A DNA stretch of 64,000 nt from Sphingobacteriaceae bacterium (GTDB lineage: Bacteria > Bacteroidota > Bacteroidia > Sphingobacteriales > Sphingobacteriaceae): positions 57,698-121,697 of the forward strand of contig JAHEGO010000069.1 in NCBI GenBank assembly GCA_024645045.1, given 5' to 3'. The translations under genes and the position numbers were made by a program. Positions 39,721-49,932 of the stretch are shown here, piece by piece. Positions within the stretch are counted from its first letter, which is position 1, and the number at the start of each line of letters is the position of its first letter. The notes under the pieces are model-generated. The model did not search any database. It saw only the letters and a list, made by a program, of their open reading frames with translations, and was not told where the DNA came from.

Positions 39721-40233
39721 TTAATTGATATTTTTAAAATCTGCAGCTAAGGCTGCCATTTTGATGGCGGTAATTGCTGCTTCTACGCCTTTATTTCCAT
39801 GTTTCCCGCCAGCTCTATCTGCTGCTTGTTGCATATTTTCGGTAGTCAATACGCCAAAAATTGCAGGAACAAGGCTTTGTGTACCAACATTGGTTATTCC
39901 GTTGGCTACGGCATTACAAATAAAATCGAAATGACGTGTTTCCCCTTGAATAACACAGCCTAGGCAAATGACCGCATCGTATTTCTTGCTTGCAGCAGCT
40001 AATGCAGCTGCATTACTTAGTTCAAAAGTGCCAGGCACTTCGTATATCGTAATTTGATCTTCTGGGCAACCGTTTTCTTGTAAAGCATCCAAAGCGCCAT
40101 TTAAAAGCGCACCTGTTATTGCTGCATTCCATTGTGCAACTACTATCGCAAATTTAAAATTTGCTGCAGAAGGGATACTTAGATGGGTGAAATCGGAAAG
40201 GTTTTTTAGATGAGTAGCCATTTGTTTTAACAT
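39721..40233 (-). CDS. ribH: 6,7-dimethyl-8-ribityllumazine synthase
   Basis: FAIVVAQWNAAITGALLNGALDAL; VPGTFELSNAA; GCVIQGETRHFDFI. Start 40233 or 40221 (MATHLKNL). Confidence 0.95.
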   Translation of the reverse strand: MLKQMATHLKNLSDFTHLSIPSAANFKFAIVVAQWNAAITGALLNGALDALQENGCPEDQITIYEVPGTFELSNAAALAAASKKYDAVICLGCVIQGETRHFDFICNAVANGITNVGTQSLVPAIFGVLTTENMQQAADRAGGKHGNKGVEAAITAIKMAALAADFKNIN

Positions 40234-40264
40234 AAAAAAACTCCTGAGGTCACTCAGGAGTTTT
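40234..40264 (-). terminator. Intrinsic terminator-like hairpin immediately 5' of ribH
   Basis: Minus strand AAAACTCCTGAG-TGAC-CTCAGGAGTTTTTTT then ATG. Confidence 0.85.
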
Positions 40265-40280
40265 CAATAAAATTTTTTAA

Positions 40281-40946
40281 TTAAATTTTTGCACTTGCTC
40301 TTGCAATGTATTTATCAATATCTCTTGCTTCGTTTGTGTCAGCAAATTCTTTTTTGATTTTGTTGTAAGTATCTACTGCTTTTTGATTTTCATTTAATTG
40401 CTCATAAGTGATGCCTAACTTTAACAACGCGATTGGCGCTGTGAAAGCGTTTGGTGACTTTGCAGCAGACTTAGCATAATAAGAACTAGCGTTGTCTAAT
40501 TGATTTAATTCAACGTAAGCATCAGCAATTCCAGCAAATGCTAAAGCGCTTAATAAATCATCATTACTACTAAACTCTTTTAATGATTCTACTGCTAAAT
40601 CGTATTGTCCTTTTTTCAAATAACAAAAACCTAAATAGTAGTGTGCAAGGTTTCCTGCTTTAGTGCTACCATATTCATCAATAATACCAACAAAACCTAA
40701 AAAGTTTCCGTCACCATTGATTGCTTTGTCTAATGAATCTTGTTCAAAATATCTTTCTGCAACATAACTTTGTGCAGCTGCTTCTTTTTCTCTAGGTGTT
40801 AAGATGAATCTTTGGTATGAAAAATAAATTAAAATTAGGGCAACAATGGTACCACCAATTACTAATAAACTTCTTCTGTTTTCTGCAACAAAATGTTCTG
40901 CTTTTGAAAACTGTTCTCCGATGTTATTTTCTGTTTCTTGCGACAT
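40281..40946 (-). CDS. Tetratricopeptide-repeat, YfgM-like single-TM protein
   Basis: One TM (LLVIGGTIVALILIYFSY) then TPR-like GNLAHYYLGFCYLKKGQYDLAVESL. Confidence 0.8.
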   Translation of the reverse strand: MSQETENNIGEQFSKAEHFVAENRRSLLVIGGTIVALILIYFSYQRFILTPREKEAAAQSYVAERYFEQDSLDKAINGDGNFLGFVGIIDEYGSTKAGNLAHYYLGFCYLKKGQYDLAVESLKEFSSNDDLLSALAFAGIADAYVELNQLDNASSYYAKSAAKSPNAFTAPIALLKLGITYEQLNENQKAVDTYNKIKKEFADTNEARDIDKYIARASAKI

Positions 40947-41026
40947 ATAATTCTATTCTAAGCTTGCAAAAATACATTTTTAGCCGATACTATCAATATC
41001 TGTTTAAAAGATGCCCTTAATTTAAA

Positions 41027-41034
41027 TATATTTG
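41027..41034 (+). promoter_or_regulatory. -7 promoter element TATATTTG for recF
   Basis: TAnnTTTG match overlapping the track's GTG start; supports ATG 41055. Confidence 0.55.
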
Positions 41035-41054
41035 TGCACCAGAATGGGTTTTTA

Positions 41055-42167
41055 ATGTATCTAAATCAACTTTCACTCTTAAATTTTAAAAATTACCCCG
41101 AGGCTAATTTGAGTTTTTTGCCAGGAGTTAACTGCTTTGTGGGTAATAATGGAGCCGGTAAAACGAATATTTTAGATGCCATTCACTATTTATGCCTTTG
41201 CAAAAGCTATTTTAACCCTATTGATTCTCAACAAATATTACATGAAGAAGCATTTTTCTTAGTTCAAGGAGACTTTAATAAGGATGAGCAGCTAGAACCA
41301 GTTTATTGTGGCTTAAAACGTAACCATAAAAAGGTTTTTAAAAGAAATAATAAGGAATATCAAAGATTAGCTGACCATATTGGTATTTATCCGTTGGTTA
41401 TGATATCTCCACAAGACCAGTATTTAATTTCGGAGGGGAGTGAAGAGCGAAGGAAATTCCTAGACAATGCTATTTCACAGACAGACAGCGTTTATTTAGA
41501 CGATTTAATTGCTTATCATAAAGTGATAGCTCAAAGAAATGCTTTGCTAAAACAGTTTCAAGAGCGAAACCGAGTGGATGAAGAAATGATTTCGATTTAC
41601 GATGAACAGTTGGTTCATTTAGCTGCTAAAATTTATCAAAAGCGACTGAGTTTTATGGAAGAATTTATTCCATTATTCAATCAAATTTACCAAACCATTA
41701 GTTCAGGGGCAGAAACAGTTACTTTTAATTATGAATCACATTTAAGTCAAAATGACTTTGCATTGCTATTAAAAAATAATTTAACGAAAGATATTTATAC
41801 GGCAAGAACTAATTATGGAATTCATAAAGACGACTTGCAATTTAATTTAGGTGAATTTCCTCTGAAGAAATATGGTTCACAAGGGCAGCAGAAATCTTAT
41901 GTCATTGCGTTGAAGCTTGCGCATTATTCTTTTTTAAATGCTAAGAAAGGATATAAGCCAATTTTAATGTTAGATGATATTTTTGATAAATTAGACGAAC
42001 AGCGTATTCGAAAACTATTGGCTATGGTAAGTGAAGATTCGTTCGGCCAATTATTTATTACAGATACAGACCAGGCAAGGGTTGCAAAAATTTTTCAAGA
42101 TTTAAATATCGATTGTCGTATATTTGAAGTTAACAAAGGGCTTGTAGCGCAAGTCAATAAAAAATAA
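41055..42167 (+). CDS. recF: DNA replication/repair protein RecF
   Basis: LSLLNFKNYPEANLSFLPGVNCFVGNNGAGKTNILDAIHYL; MLDDIFDKLDEQR. Confidence 0.95.
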   Translation: MYLNQLSLLNFKNYPEANLSFLPGVNCFVGNNGAGKTNILDAIHYLCLCKSYFNPIDSQQILHEEAFFLVQGDFNKDEQLEPVYCGLKRNHKKVFKRNNKEYQRLADHIGIYPLVMISPQDQYLISEGSEERRKFLDNAISQTDSVYLDDLIAYHKVIAQRNALLKQFQERNRVDEEMISIYDEQLVHLAAKIYQKRLSFMEEFIPLFNQIYQTISSGAETVTFNYESHLSQNDFALLLKNNLTKDIYTARTNYGIHKDDLQFNLGEFPLKKYGSQGQQKSYVIALKLAHYSFLNAKKGYKPILMLDDIFDKLDEQRIRKLLAMVSEDSFGQLFITDTDQARVAKIFQDLNIDCRIFEVNKGLVAQVNKK

Positions 42168-42170
42168 AAT

Positions 42171-42467
42171 ATGTTATTTAGGAAAAGTAATGAGTTAACC
42201 ATGAAAGCTGCCATTGAGCAGTTATTGGATACCTATAAACTTTCCGATCAGTTTTTAGCAGAAAAAATAAAATCTAATTGGCCTGAATTAGTTGGAAAAG
42301 TAATTGCCAATCGAACCGATGAGATTTCAATTCGTCAACAAAAATTATACTTGAAAGTTTCTTCCGCTAGTTTACGTCAGGAGTTAATCATGATGAAAAC
42401 AAATTTAATTGATAACATAAATGAATATGCTGGAAAGAAATTAATCAATGAGATTGTGTTATTGTAA
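42171..42467 (+). CDS. DUF721 (DciA-like) protein
   Basis: IKSNWPELVGKVIANRTDEISIRQQKLYLKVSSASLRQEL. Confidence 0.85.
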   Translation: MLFRKSNELTMKAAIEQLLDTYKLSDQFLAEKIKSNWPELVGKVIANRTDEISIRQQKLYLKVSSASLRQELIMMKTNLIDNINEYAGKKLINEIVLL

Positions 42468-42485
42468 TTGTAGATTTTTAGACAT

Positions 42486-42519
42486 AAAAAAAGCTTGACA
42501 AATTTGTCAAGCTTTTTTT
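42486..42519. terminator. Bidirectional terminator
   Basis: AAAAAAAGCTTGACAAATTTGTCAAGCTTTTTTT perfect palindrome between convergent genes. Confidence 0.92.
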
Positions 42520-42535
42520 ATTTTTTAAAATGCAA

Positions 42536-42955
42536 TTAGCATCTTTCAAATGCACTGAAGAAAAAGTTTCCTTCAATCATTGCATTTTCATCAGAATCAG
42601 ATCCGTGAACTGCGTTCGCGTCGATTGATTTTGCATATAAATTTCTGATAGTTCCTGCGTCAGCTTTTTGAGGGTCAGTAGCTCCAATAACGGTACGGAA
42701 ATCTGCAACTGCATTGTCTTTTTCTAAAATAGCAGCTACAATTGGTCCAGAAGACATAAATGCGACTAAGTCTTTGTAAAAAGGACGTTCTGCGTGAACT
42801 TCATAGAATTTCCCAGCCATTTCTGGACTCAATGAAGTGTATTTTAAGGCAATTACCTTAAATCCTGCTTTGATAATGTGGTCAATGATAGCTCCCATGT
42901 GTCCATTCGCTACTGCATCAGGCTTAATCATGGTAAATGTTCTGTTTGTGGTCAT
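42536..42955 (-). CDS. ndk: Nucleoside-diphosphate kinase
   Basis: [30 protein letters not shown]. Confidence 0.98.
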   Translation of the reverse strand: MTTNRTFTMIKPDAVANGHMGAIIDHIIKAGFKVIALKYTSLSPEMAGKFYEVHAERPFYKDLVAFMSSGPIVAAILEKDNAVADFRTVIGATDPQKADAGTIRNLYAKSIDANAVHGSDSDENAMIEGNFFFSAFERC

Positions 42956-43075
42956 CTTTTTAATTATTTATTTCCGCGAAAATACAATAATATGTCAAAA
43001 TCTAGTAAAAAACCTTTAAAGTCCTACGTTTAAAGCCGTATAATGAAAAAAAATGAATAGATTTGCTACCTTTCT

Positions 43076-44083
43076 ATGCACAATATCAAAGAACTACAAG
43101 CGCTGCTTTCCGAAGCAAAGAAAATAGTCATCACTACGCATCATAAACCAGATGGAGATGCCATGGGCTCTTCTTTGGGTTTGTACCATTTTCTTCTTGC
43201 ATTAGGTCATCATGTGCATGTCATAACACCCTCGGATTATCCTTATTTTTTACATTGGTTACCTGGAAATTCAGAAGTGATAGATTTTCAAATTCAAGAA
43301 GCACGAGCTAAGGATTTAGTCGCAGAAGCCGATATAATATTTTGTTGCGATTTTAATGCGCTTTCTAGGATTGGCTCTTTAGGTGATTTAGTTCGAAGTA
43401 GTGCTGCGAAAAAAGTGATGATAGACCATCATTTAGATCCAGAAGGATTCGAAGACTTTACTTACTGGAATGTTAGCGCATGTGCGGCGGCAGAATTAGT
43501 TTACCGATTCATAGTTGAATTAGGGTTTGGGAATAACATCAATAAGGATATTGCTACTTGTTTATATACAGGAATCATGACCGACTCTGGTTCTTTTCGT
43601 TTTCCAAGTACTTCAGCAGAAGTTCACCGCATCATTGCAGATTTAATTGAACGAGGTGCAAATAATTCAAGAATTCACGAATTAATATACGATACCAATT
43701 CTGAAAACCGTTTAAAATTTTTAGGGCATATTTTGAGTCAGAAAATGTTTGTATTACCAGAAATAAATACTGCTTACATTTATATTGATCAAGAGGAATT
43801 AAAAAAATACCAAATAGTAACTGGCGATACCGAAGGAATTGTAAATTATGCACTTTCTATCAATGGTATTCGTTTTGCAATTTTGGTTGTAGATAGAGGT
43901 GAAGCGCGTAAACTTTCGTTTCGTTCAAAGGGAGAGTTTCCTGCGAATGAAGTAGCGAAAAAATATTTTGAAGGAGGGGGGCATCGCAATGCTGCCGGAG
44001 GAATTTCTTTCTTAAGTTTAACAGAAACGGTAGAAAAGATAAAAAATATTTTACCTGAATTTGAAGAAATGTTAAAACAATAA
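43076..44083 (+). CDS. DHH/DHHA1 phosphoesterase (NrnA-like)
   Basis: THHKPDGDAMGSSLGLYHFL; MIDHHLDP; GGGHRNAAGG. Confidence 0.92.
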   Translation: MHNIKELQALLSEAKKIVITTHHKPDGDAMGSSLGLYHFLLALGHHVHVITPSDYPYFLHWLPGNSEVIDFQIQEARAKDLVAEADIIFCCDFNALSRIGSLGDLVRSSAAKKVMIDHHLDPEGFEDFTYWNVSACAAAELVYRFIVELGFGNNINKDIATCLYTGIMTDSGSFRFPSTSAEVHRIIADLIERGANNSRIHELIYDTNSENRLKFLGHILSQKMFVLPEINTAYIYIDQEELKKYQIVTGDTEGIVNYALSINGIRFAILVVDRGEARKLSFRSKGEFPANEVAKKYFEGGGHRNAAGGISFLSLTETVEKIKNILPEFEEMLKQ

Positions 44084-44108
44084 ATAATAAAATAAAAATA
44101 AAAATAAA

Positions 44109-44975
44109 ATGACTAGAAGATTATTAATTATCGCTGCATTAGCGACTGCCTTATTCCAAAGTTGTGGAGATGGTTTTAAAACAAGTGAGGATGGATTGAA
44201 ATATAAAATTCACACGAGCAATGAAGGTGAAAAAATCAAAGTAGGAGATTTCGTTACTTTAAATATGGTTTACCGTACAGATTCTGATTCGGTTTTATTC
44301 GATACATATAAGATCGGACAAGCAGTTAAATTAATGGTTGTAGAACCTTCATTCAAAGGTGATCTAATGCACGGTTTGACTTTATTATCTGAAGCTGATT
44401 CTGCTACTTTTTTAATTAATGCAGATTCATTGTTTGAAAAAACTTTCCGTTTTCAACGTCCTGCATTTATTGCAGCAGGTTCTATGTTGACCTTCCAAGT
44501 TAAAATCGAAAAAGTGCAAACTAAAAAACAAATGGAAGATGAAATGCAAGCTGAAGCAGCTAAAAAAGCGACCGAAGAAAAAGCAAACATCAATAAATAT
44601 ATTGGAGATAATAAATTAACAACTGTTATTACAGCAAGTGGAATTCAATATGTAATTACCAAAGAAGGATCTACTGAAAAAGCGTTAGTAGGTGATACAG
44701 TAATGGTTCAATATACAGGTAGATTATTAAATGGATTTAAATTTGATTCTTCTTATCCTGCAGGTAAACCATTAGAGTTTCCAGTTGGACAAGGTGTTGT
44801 TATTAAAGGTTGGGACGAAATTTTGCAAATAATGTCTAAAGGTGCAAAAGCAACAGTTATTATTCCATCGGCTTTAGCATATGGCGCAAGCGAAATGGGT
44901 AATGGTGCAATTCCAGCATTTTCAACTTTGGTTTTTGACATGGAATTAGTAGGTATTAAAAAAGCTAAAAAATAA
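44109..44975 (+). CDS. FKBP-type peptidyl-prolyl isomerase, lipoprotein, double domain
   Basis: Lipobox LFQSCGD; C-terminal VQYTGRLLNGFKFDSS...GVVIKGWDE. Confidence 0.9.
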   Translation: MTRRLLIIAALATALFQSCGDGFKTSEDGLKYKIHTSNEGEKIKVGDFVTLNMVYRTDSDSVLFDTYKIGQAVKLMVVEPSFKGDLMHGLTLLSEADSATFLINADSLFEKTFRFQRPAFIAAGSMLTFQVKIEKVQTKKQMEDEMQAEAAKKATEEKANINKYIGDNKLTTVITASGIQYVITKEGSTEKALVGDTVMVQYTGRLLNGFKFDSSYPAGKPLEFPVGQGVVIKGWDEILQIMSKGAKATVIIPSALAYGASEMGNGAIPAFSTLVFDMELVGIKKAKK

Positions 44976-44983
44976 TATATCAT

Positions 44984-45844
44984 ATGAAAAGTTTAAAAGT
45001 TCTTGTAGCGTTTTTGTTAATTGCTTCATTTGCAAATGCACAAAAAGCAGTAAAATATTCAAAGTCTAAAACAACAGGCTTGTCTTATGTAATGCATAAG
45101 TCAAATAAAGGTTCTAAATTGAAATTAGATGATGTAGTAACTTTACATATCAAATATGTAACCAGTAAAGATTCATTGGTTTTTGATAGCTGGAAAATGG
45201 GCAAACCAGTTCAGTTAAAAATTACAAAAGCAGCATTTAAAGGTGATTTAATGGATGGCCTTACTTTGTTAACCGTAGGCGATAGCGCTAGTTTTTTAAT
45301 TAATGCAGATTCATTATTTACAAAAACTTTTGCAGCACCTCGTCCATCATTTATTGATTCAAATAGTTTTTTAAACTTCACAGTTAAAATTATTAGTTCA
45401 ACAACAGAAGCTGCATTGAAAGCAGAAGAATTAAAAGCAGAAAAAGATAACGCTATGAAAGAAAACGAAGTAATTGCAAAATACATTGCAGATCAAAAAA
45501 TCACACCAAGTAAAACATCAACTGGTTTGATGTATATTATTTCAGAACCAGGTACAGGCGAACAAGCAACAGCTGGAAAAACCGTTAAAGTTCATTATAC
45601 CGGTCGTTTATTAGACGGTACTAAATTTGATTCTTCTTTAGACAGAAACGATCCAATTGAATTTAAATTAGGACAAGGCATGGTTATTAAAGGTTGGGAC
45701 GAAGGAATTGCTTTATTAAAAGTTGGCGGTAAAGCTTTATTAATTATCCCATCAAATTTAGCATATGGTTCAAGAGGGGCAGGAGGAGTTATTCCACCAT
45801 TTGCACCACTAACATTTGAAGTGGAATTGGTTTCAGTTCAATAA
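44984..45844 (+). CDS. FKBP-type peptidyl-prolyl isomerase, secreted, double domain (tandem paralogue)
   Basis: Signal peptide ending SFANAQ; VHYTGRLLDGTKFDSSLDRNDPIEFKLGQGMVIKGWDEG. Confidence 0.92.
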   Translation: MKSLKVLVAFLLIASFANAQKAVKYSKSKTTGLSYVMHKSNKGSKLKLDDVVTLHIKYVTSKDSLVFDSWKMGKPVQLKITKAAFKGDLMDGLTLLTVGDSASFLINADSLFTKTFAAPRPSFIDSNSFLNFTVKIISSTTEAALKAEELKAEKDNAMKENEVIAKYIADQKITPSKTSTGLMYIISEPGTGEQATAGKTVKVHYTGRLLDGTKFDSSLDRNDPIEFKLGQGMVIKGWDEGIALLKVGGKALLIIPSNLAYGSRGAGGVIPPFAPLTFEVELVSVQ

Positions 45845-45858
45845 ATATTTAATTACAG

Positions 45859-45890
45859 AAAGGCCTAAGCATTTTGTTTAGGCCTTTTTT
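45859..45890 (+). terminator. Rho-independent terminator-like hairpin
   Basis: AAGGCCTAAGCATTTTGTTTAGGCCTTTTTT. Confidence 0.85.
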
Positions 45891-45908
45891 GTTTCATCGT
45901 TTTTTTTA

Positions 45909-46673
45909 ATGTTAGTCGACACCCACACCCATATTTACCTTCCAGATCTTTCATCGTCTATAGATGAAATAATTTTGCGTGCCAATGAAAATGGTATTCA
46001 ACAATTTTTCCTTCCTAACATAGATGAAGAATCAATTGATGCTGTATTTGCATTAGCTACAAAATATCCAACACAATGTTATCCGATGATGGGTTTGCAT
46101 CCTTGTTCTGTTGACGCTAATTACGAACAAAAGTTTGCAGTCATAAAACAAGCAGCATTATCAAATAAGATATATGCAATTGGCGAAATTGGGATGGATT
46201 TATATTGGGACAAAACTTTTGAACAACAACAGAAATTAATTTTTGTCGAGCAAATAAAATTAGCAAAGTCGATGTCTTTACCGATTGTAATTCACTGTCG
46301 TAAGGCATTTGACGAAACATTAGCAATTTTAAAATCGGAACAATCAACAGAATTAAGAGGAATTTTTCATTGTTTTTCTGGTACGCTTGCACAAGCAAAA
46401 AAAATAATTGAAATGGGTTTTTATTTAGGTATCGGCGGCGTCTTGACCTATAAAAATGCGGGCTTAGCCGAAGTGGTAAAAGAAATTGATTTAGCACATT
46501 TAGTTTTAGAAACAGATTCGCCTTATTTGAGTCCTGTGCCTTTTAGGGGTAAACCAAATGAAAGTTCTTACATGATTCATGTTGCTGAAAAACTTGCTGA
46601 AATAAAATCTTGTACATTAGCTGAAATAGCAGCTCAAACAACTGCTAATTCAAAAAATATTTTTGGTATTTAG
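45909..46673 (+). CDS. TatD family metal-dependent hydrolase
   Basis: MLVDTHTHIYLP; MGLHPC; AIGEIGMDLYWD; LETDSPYLSP. Confidence 0.95.
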   Translation: MLVDTHTHIYLPDLSSSIDEIILRANENGIQQFFLPNIDEESIDAVFALATKYPTQCYPMMGLHPCSVDANYEQKFAVIKQAALSNKIYAIGEIGMDLYWDKTFEQQQKLIFVEQIKLAKSMSLPIVIHCRKAFDETLAILKSEQSTELRGIFHCFSGTLAQAKKIIEMGFYLGIGGVLTYKNAGLAEVVKEIDLAHLVLETDSPYLSPVPFRGKPNESSYMIHVAEKLAEIKSCTLAEIAAQTTANSKNIFGI

Positions 46674-46684
46674 AAATCAATAAA

Positions 46685-47704
46685 ATGCAAAAACTATTAG
46701 TGATTTATACGGGAGGTACCATAGGAATGGTACAAGACCACAAAGGAATGTTAGTTCCTTTTGATTTTAATAATATCACAGAAAATGTTCCTGAATTAAC
46801 GCGTCTCAATTATAAATTAGAAGTCATTTCTTTCGATCCAATTTTAGATTCATCTAACATTAACATGAATAGTTGGATTCAAATGGTAAATATAATTGAA
46901 GAAAATTACCTCAATTATGATGGTTTTGTAATTCTACATGGTTCTGATACGATGGCTTACACAGCATCTGCATTGAGTTTTATGCTGGAAAACCTATCTA
47001 AACCAGTCATATTAACAGGTTCGCAATTACCTATTGGTGAGATAAGAACCGATGCCAAAGAAAACTTGATTACAGCATTAGAAATTGCCGCTGCAAAAGA
47101 CGAAAACGGTCAATCAATTGTGAACGAAGTTTGTATTTATTTCGACTATCAATTATTTAGAGGGAACCGTGCAAAAAAAGTGGAAGCAAATAAGTTTGAA
47201 GCATTTCGTTCTCCAAATTTTCCGGTTTTAGCAGAAGCGGGCGTACACATCAATTTTAATTCTGAAGTATTATTGCCACGATCTGAATCCTCATTCATTG
47301 CACATAAAACTTTACAAAATCCGGTTTCATTATTAAAAATATTTCCAGGTATTTCACCTGCATACGTGAATGCAGTTATACATGCAGCAGGAGTTAAGGC
47401 AATAATATTAGAAGGTTTTGGCGCTGGTAATACTTGTACTGATTCTTGGTTTGTGGATTGCTTACAAGCTGCAGTTTCAAAAGGTATATTGATTTTAGAA
47501 ATCACACAATGTATTGGCGGTAATGTTGAAATCGGACGATATGAAACCAGTAAACATTTAGCCAAAATGGGAGTGGTAGGCGGCTTAGACCTCACCTTTG
47601 AAGCTGCGATTACAAAGTTGATGTTTTTGTTTGGTCAAGATTTAACAATTGCTGAAATAGCAAATCAATTGACGCAAAACCTAAGGGGGGAAATAACAGC
47701 CTAG
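46685..47704 (+). CDS. ansA: Type I L-asparaginase
   Basis: YTGGTIGM; VILHGSDTMAYTASALSF; ILTGSQLPIGEIRTDAKENL. Confidence 0.92.
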   Translation: MQKLLVIYTGGTIGMVQDHKGMLVPFDFNNITENVPELTRLNYKLEVISFDPILDSSNINMNSWIQMVNIIEENYLNYDGFVILHGSDTMAYTASALSFMLENLSKPVILTGSQLPIGEIRTDAKENLITALEIAAAKDENGQSIVNEVCIYFDYQLFRGNRAKKVEANKFEAFRSPNFPVLAEAGVHINFNSEVLLPRSESSFIAHKTLQNPVSLLKIFPGISPAYVNAVIHAAGVKAIILEGFGAGNTCTDSWFVDCLQAAVSKGILILEITQCIGGNVEIGRYETSKHLAKMGVVGGLDLTFEAAITKLMFLFGQDLTIAEIANQLTQNLRGEITA

Positions 47705-47719
47705 CAAAAACACTAGGCT
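47698..47719. terminator. Stem-loop at ansA/ilvE convergence (weak terminator)
   Basis: AGCCTAG-CAAAAACA-CTAGGCT, no long T run. Confidence 0.4.
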
Positions 47720-47728
47720 GATTTAATA

Positions 47729-48790
47729 TTATTCTACTATTGTATTCCAGCTAAATTTATCAGCCTCTACACCTGTGCGAATGTGCATTAATTTCTTTTT
47801 TGCACGCATCATAAATGAATGTTCGTCTGCCACAGGTAATATATAATTATGCCCGTTGATACTGATTGATTCAATGGGTGCTACAACTGCGGCTGTTCCT
47901 GTTCCAAATGCTTCTGAAACATGATTCGCTTTTAATGCTTTTTCTAAATCATCTACACTGATTTTTTTAATATCTACAGGCATATCCATTTCGTTTGTAA
48001 TGGATAATAAAGAATCTCTTGTTATACCATCTAAGATAGAGTCTGATGTGCTAGGAGTAATTAGCTGACCATTGATGATAAACATTACGTTCATTGTGCC
48101 AGATTCTTCTATGTATTTATTTTCACGACCGTCGGTCCATAAAATTTGATCGAAGCCTTCTTCTTTTGCTAATTTAGTAGGGAAAAAAGAAGCACCATAA
48201 TTCCCAGCACATTTAGCAAAGCCGGTGCCACCGCGTGTTGCACGCGCAAAATGTGTTTCTACTTTTATTTTCAAAGGAGAGCCATAATAGGGGCCAACTG
48301 GTCCGCCAAAAATCACAAACATATATTCTTCGGCAATCTTTACGCCAAAACGTGCTTCCGATGCAAATACAAATGGTCTGATATATAATGAATGACCTTC
48401 GCCATCTGGTACCCAATTCAAATCTGTTTTTACATATGCTAACAAAGCTGCATGAAATAAATCAGCTGGAATGGTTGGCATACACATTCTGTCTAAAGAT
48501 TTATTCAATCTTTCTAAATGTTTTTCAATTCTAAAAATAGAGACAGTTCCATCTTGCATTTTGAATGCTTTCATTCCTTCGAAAACACTTTGGCCATAAT
48601 GCAACGCCAAAATTGCAGGGTTAAGCGATAGGTTTTGGTATGGCACCACTTTTGGGTTATTCCATTTTCCTGCTTCGTAATTGGCAACAAACATGTGGTC
48701 TGAAATAACCGCACCAAACTCTCCTCTTTCAACTAAATCTTTACTCCAGTGTGGATTTTTTGTTTGTTCTATACTTATTTGGTAGTTCAT
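47729..48790 (-). CDS. ilvE: Branched-chain amino acid aminotransferase
   Basis: LHYGQSVFEGMKAFKMQDG; GTGFAKCAGNYGASF; EAFGTGTAAVVAPI. Confidence 0.96.
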   Translation of the reverse strand: MNYQISIEQTKNPHWSKDLVERGEFGAVISDHMFVANYEAGKWNNPKVVPYQNLSLNPAILALHYGQSVFEGMKAFKMQDGTVSIFRIEKHLERLNKSLDRMCMPTIPADLFHAALLAYVKTDLNWVPDGEGHSLYIRPFVFASEARFGVKIAEEYMFVIFGGPVGPYYGSPLKIKVETHFARATRGGTGFAKCAGNYGASFFPTKLAKEEGFDQILWTDGRENKYIEESGTMNVMFIINGQLITPSTSDSILDGITRDSLLSITNEMDMPVDIKKISVDDLEKALKANHVSEAFGTGTAAVVAPIESISINGHNYILPVADEHSFMMRAKKKLMHIRTGVEADKFSWNTIVE

Positions 48791-48942
48791 ATTGATTCAA
48801 TGTTTTTCAAGCACAAAATTGCATAAATAATGCTAAAATGGCTAATTTATTTGATAAGCTATTTTCTTGAATATCAATTAGATAATAATTAGATGTTAGT
48901 CTGTTTCAAATATGGCTGAAAAATTGCAAACAATAACTTAAT

Positions 48943-49932
48943 TTGCAATATAATTTAAAGGCATTGAAACTTTCTGAAATACGTATTCCCATTGCAACAG
49001 AATTAACTGAATTCGAAAAGAGTTTTCAGTCCTCGATGCAAAGTTCTGTTCCGCTGTTAGATAAAGTAACACAATATATTTACAAACGAAAAGGGAAGCA
49101 AATGCGCCCTATGTTTGTATTTTTTACCGCGCAATTATGTGGAGGTATTACCGAAGCGACCCACAGGGGAGCCGCATTGGTTGAATTGCTTCATACCGCA
49201 ACTTTAGTGCACGACGATGTAGTAGATGATGCTTACCAAAGAAGGGGGTTTCTATCAATCAATGCAGTTTGGAAAAATAAAATTGCAGTATTGGTTGGAG
49301 ATTTTTTATTAGCAAAGGGATTGTTATTGTCTTTAAATAATAACGATTTTGAATTATTGAAAATTGTTTCGAATGCAGTGCAACAAATGAGTGAAGGGGA
49401 ATTATTGCAAATAGAAAAGGCGAGAAGATTAGATATACAAGAAGAAGTTTATTATGAAATCATTAGGCAAAAAACAGCTTCATTGATTGCCTCTTGTTGT
49501 GCTTGTGGCGCTGCTTCTACAGGGGTTAGCCAAGATATAGTGAAGCAAATGCATTTGTTCGGAGAGTGTATAGGCATGGCTTTTCAAATTAAAGATGATT
49601 TGATGGATTTTGGTTATGATGATATCGGAAAACCAAAAGGTATTGACATTAAAGAAAAAAAATTAACATTACCGTTGATTTTTGCTTTGCAACAAGTTAG
49701 CAGTTCGGAGAAAAATAAAATGATAAAATTAGTTAAAAATCATAATGAAGAGCAACAAACACTTCATACGATTTTAAATTTTATTCATAGTCAAGGCGGC
49801 ATGAAATATGCTGAACAAAAAATGCTGACATATAAACAACAGGCATTGGATATATTAGCACAATTTCCAGATTCAACTGCCAAATCATCGCTTATCCAAT
49901 TAGTCGATTTCACTATTAATAGGAGAAAATAA
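48943..49932 (+). CDS. Polyprenyl synthetase
   Basis: KGKQMRPMFVFFTAQL; LLHTATLVHDDVVDDA; FQIKDDLMDFGYDD. Start uncertain (no ATG nearby; TTG at 48943 or 48964). Confidence 0.93.
   Translation: MQYNLKALKLSEIRIPIATELTEFEKSFQSSMQSSVPLLDKVTQYIYKRKGKQMRPMFVFFTAQLCGGITEATHRGAALVELLHTATLVHDDVVDDAYQRRGFLSINAVWKNKIAVLVGDFLLAKGLLLSLNNNDFELLKIVSNAVQQMSEGELLQIEKARRLDIQEEVYYEIIRQKTASLIASCCACGAASTGVSQDIVKQMHLFGECIGMAFQIKDDLMDFGYDDIGKPKGIDIKEKKLTLPLIFALQQVSSSEKNKMIKLVKNHNEEQQTLHTILNFIHSQGGMKYAEQKMLTYKQQALDILAQFPDSTAKSSLIQLVDFTINRRK

Noticed and set aside
40234-40281. FMN (RFN) riboswitch before ribH
   Set aside because: Gap of 47 nt contains only a simple terminator hairpin; no RFN consensus segments.
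47698-47719. Perfect inverted repeat AGCCTAG/CTAGGCT as a special regulatory site
   Set aside because: Lies at a convergent ansA/ilvE junction and is best explained as a weak transcription end hairpin.
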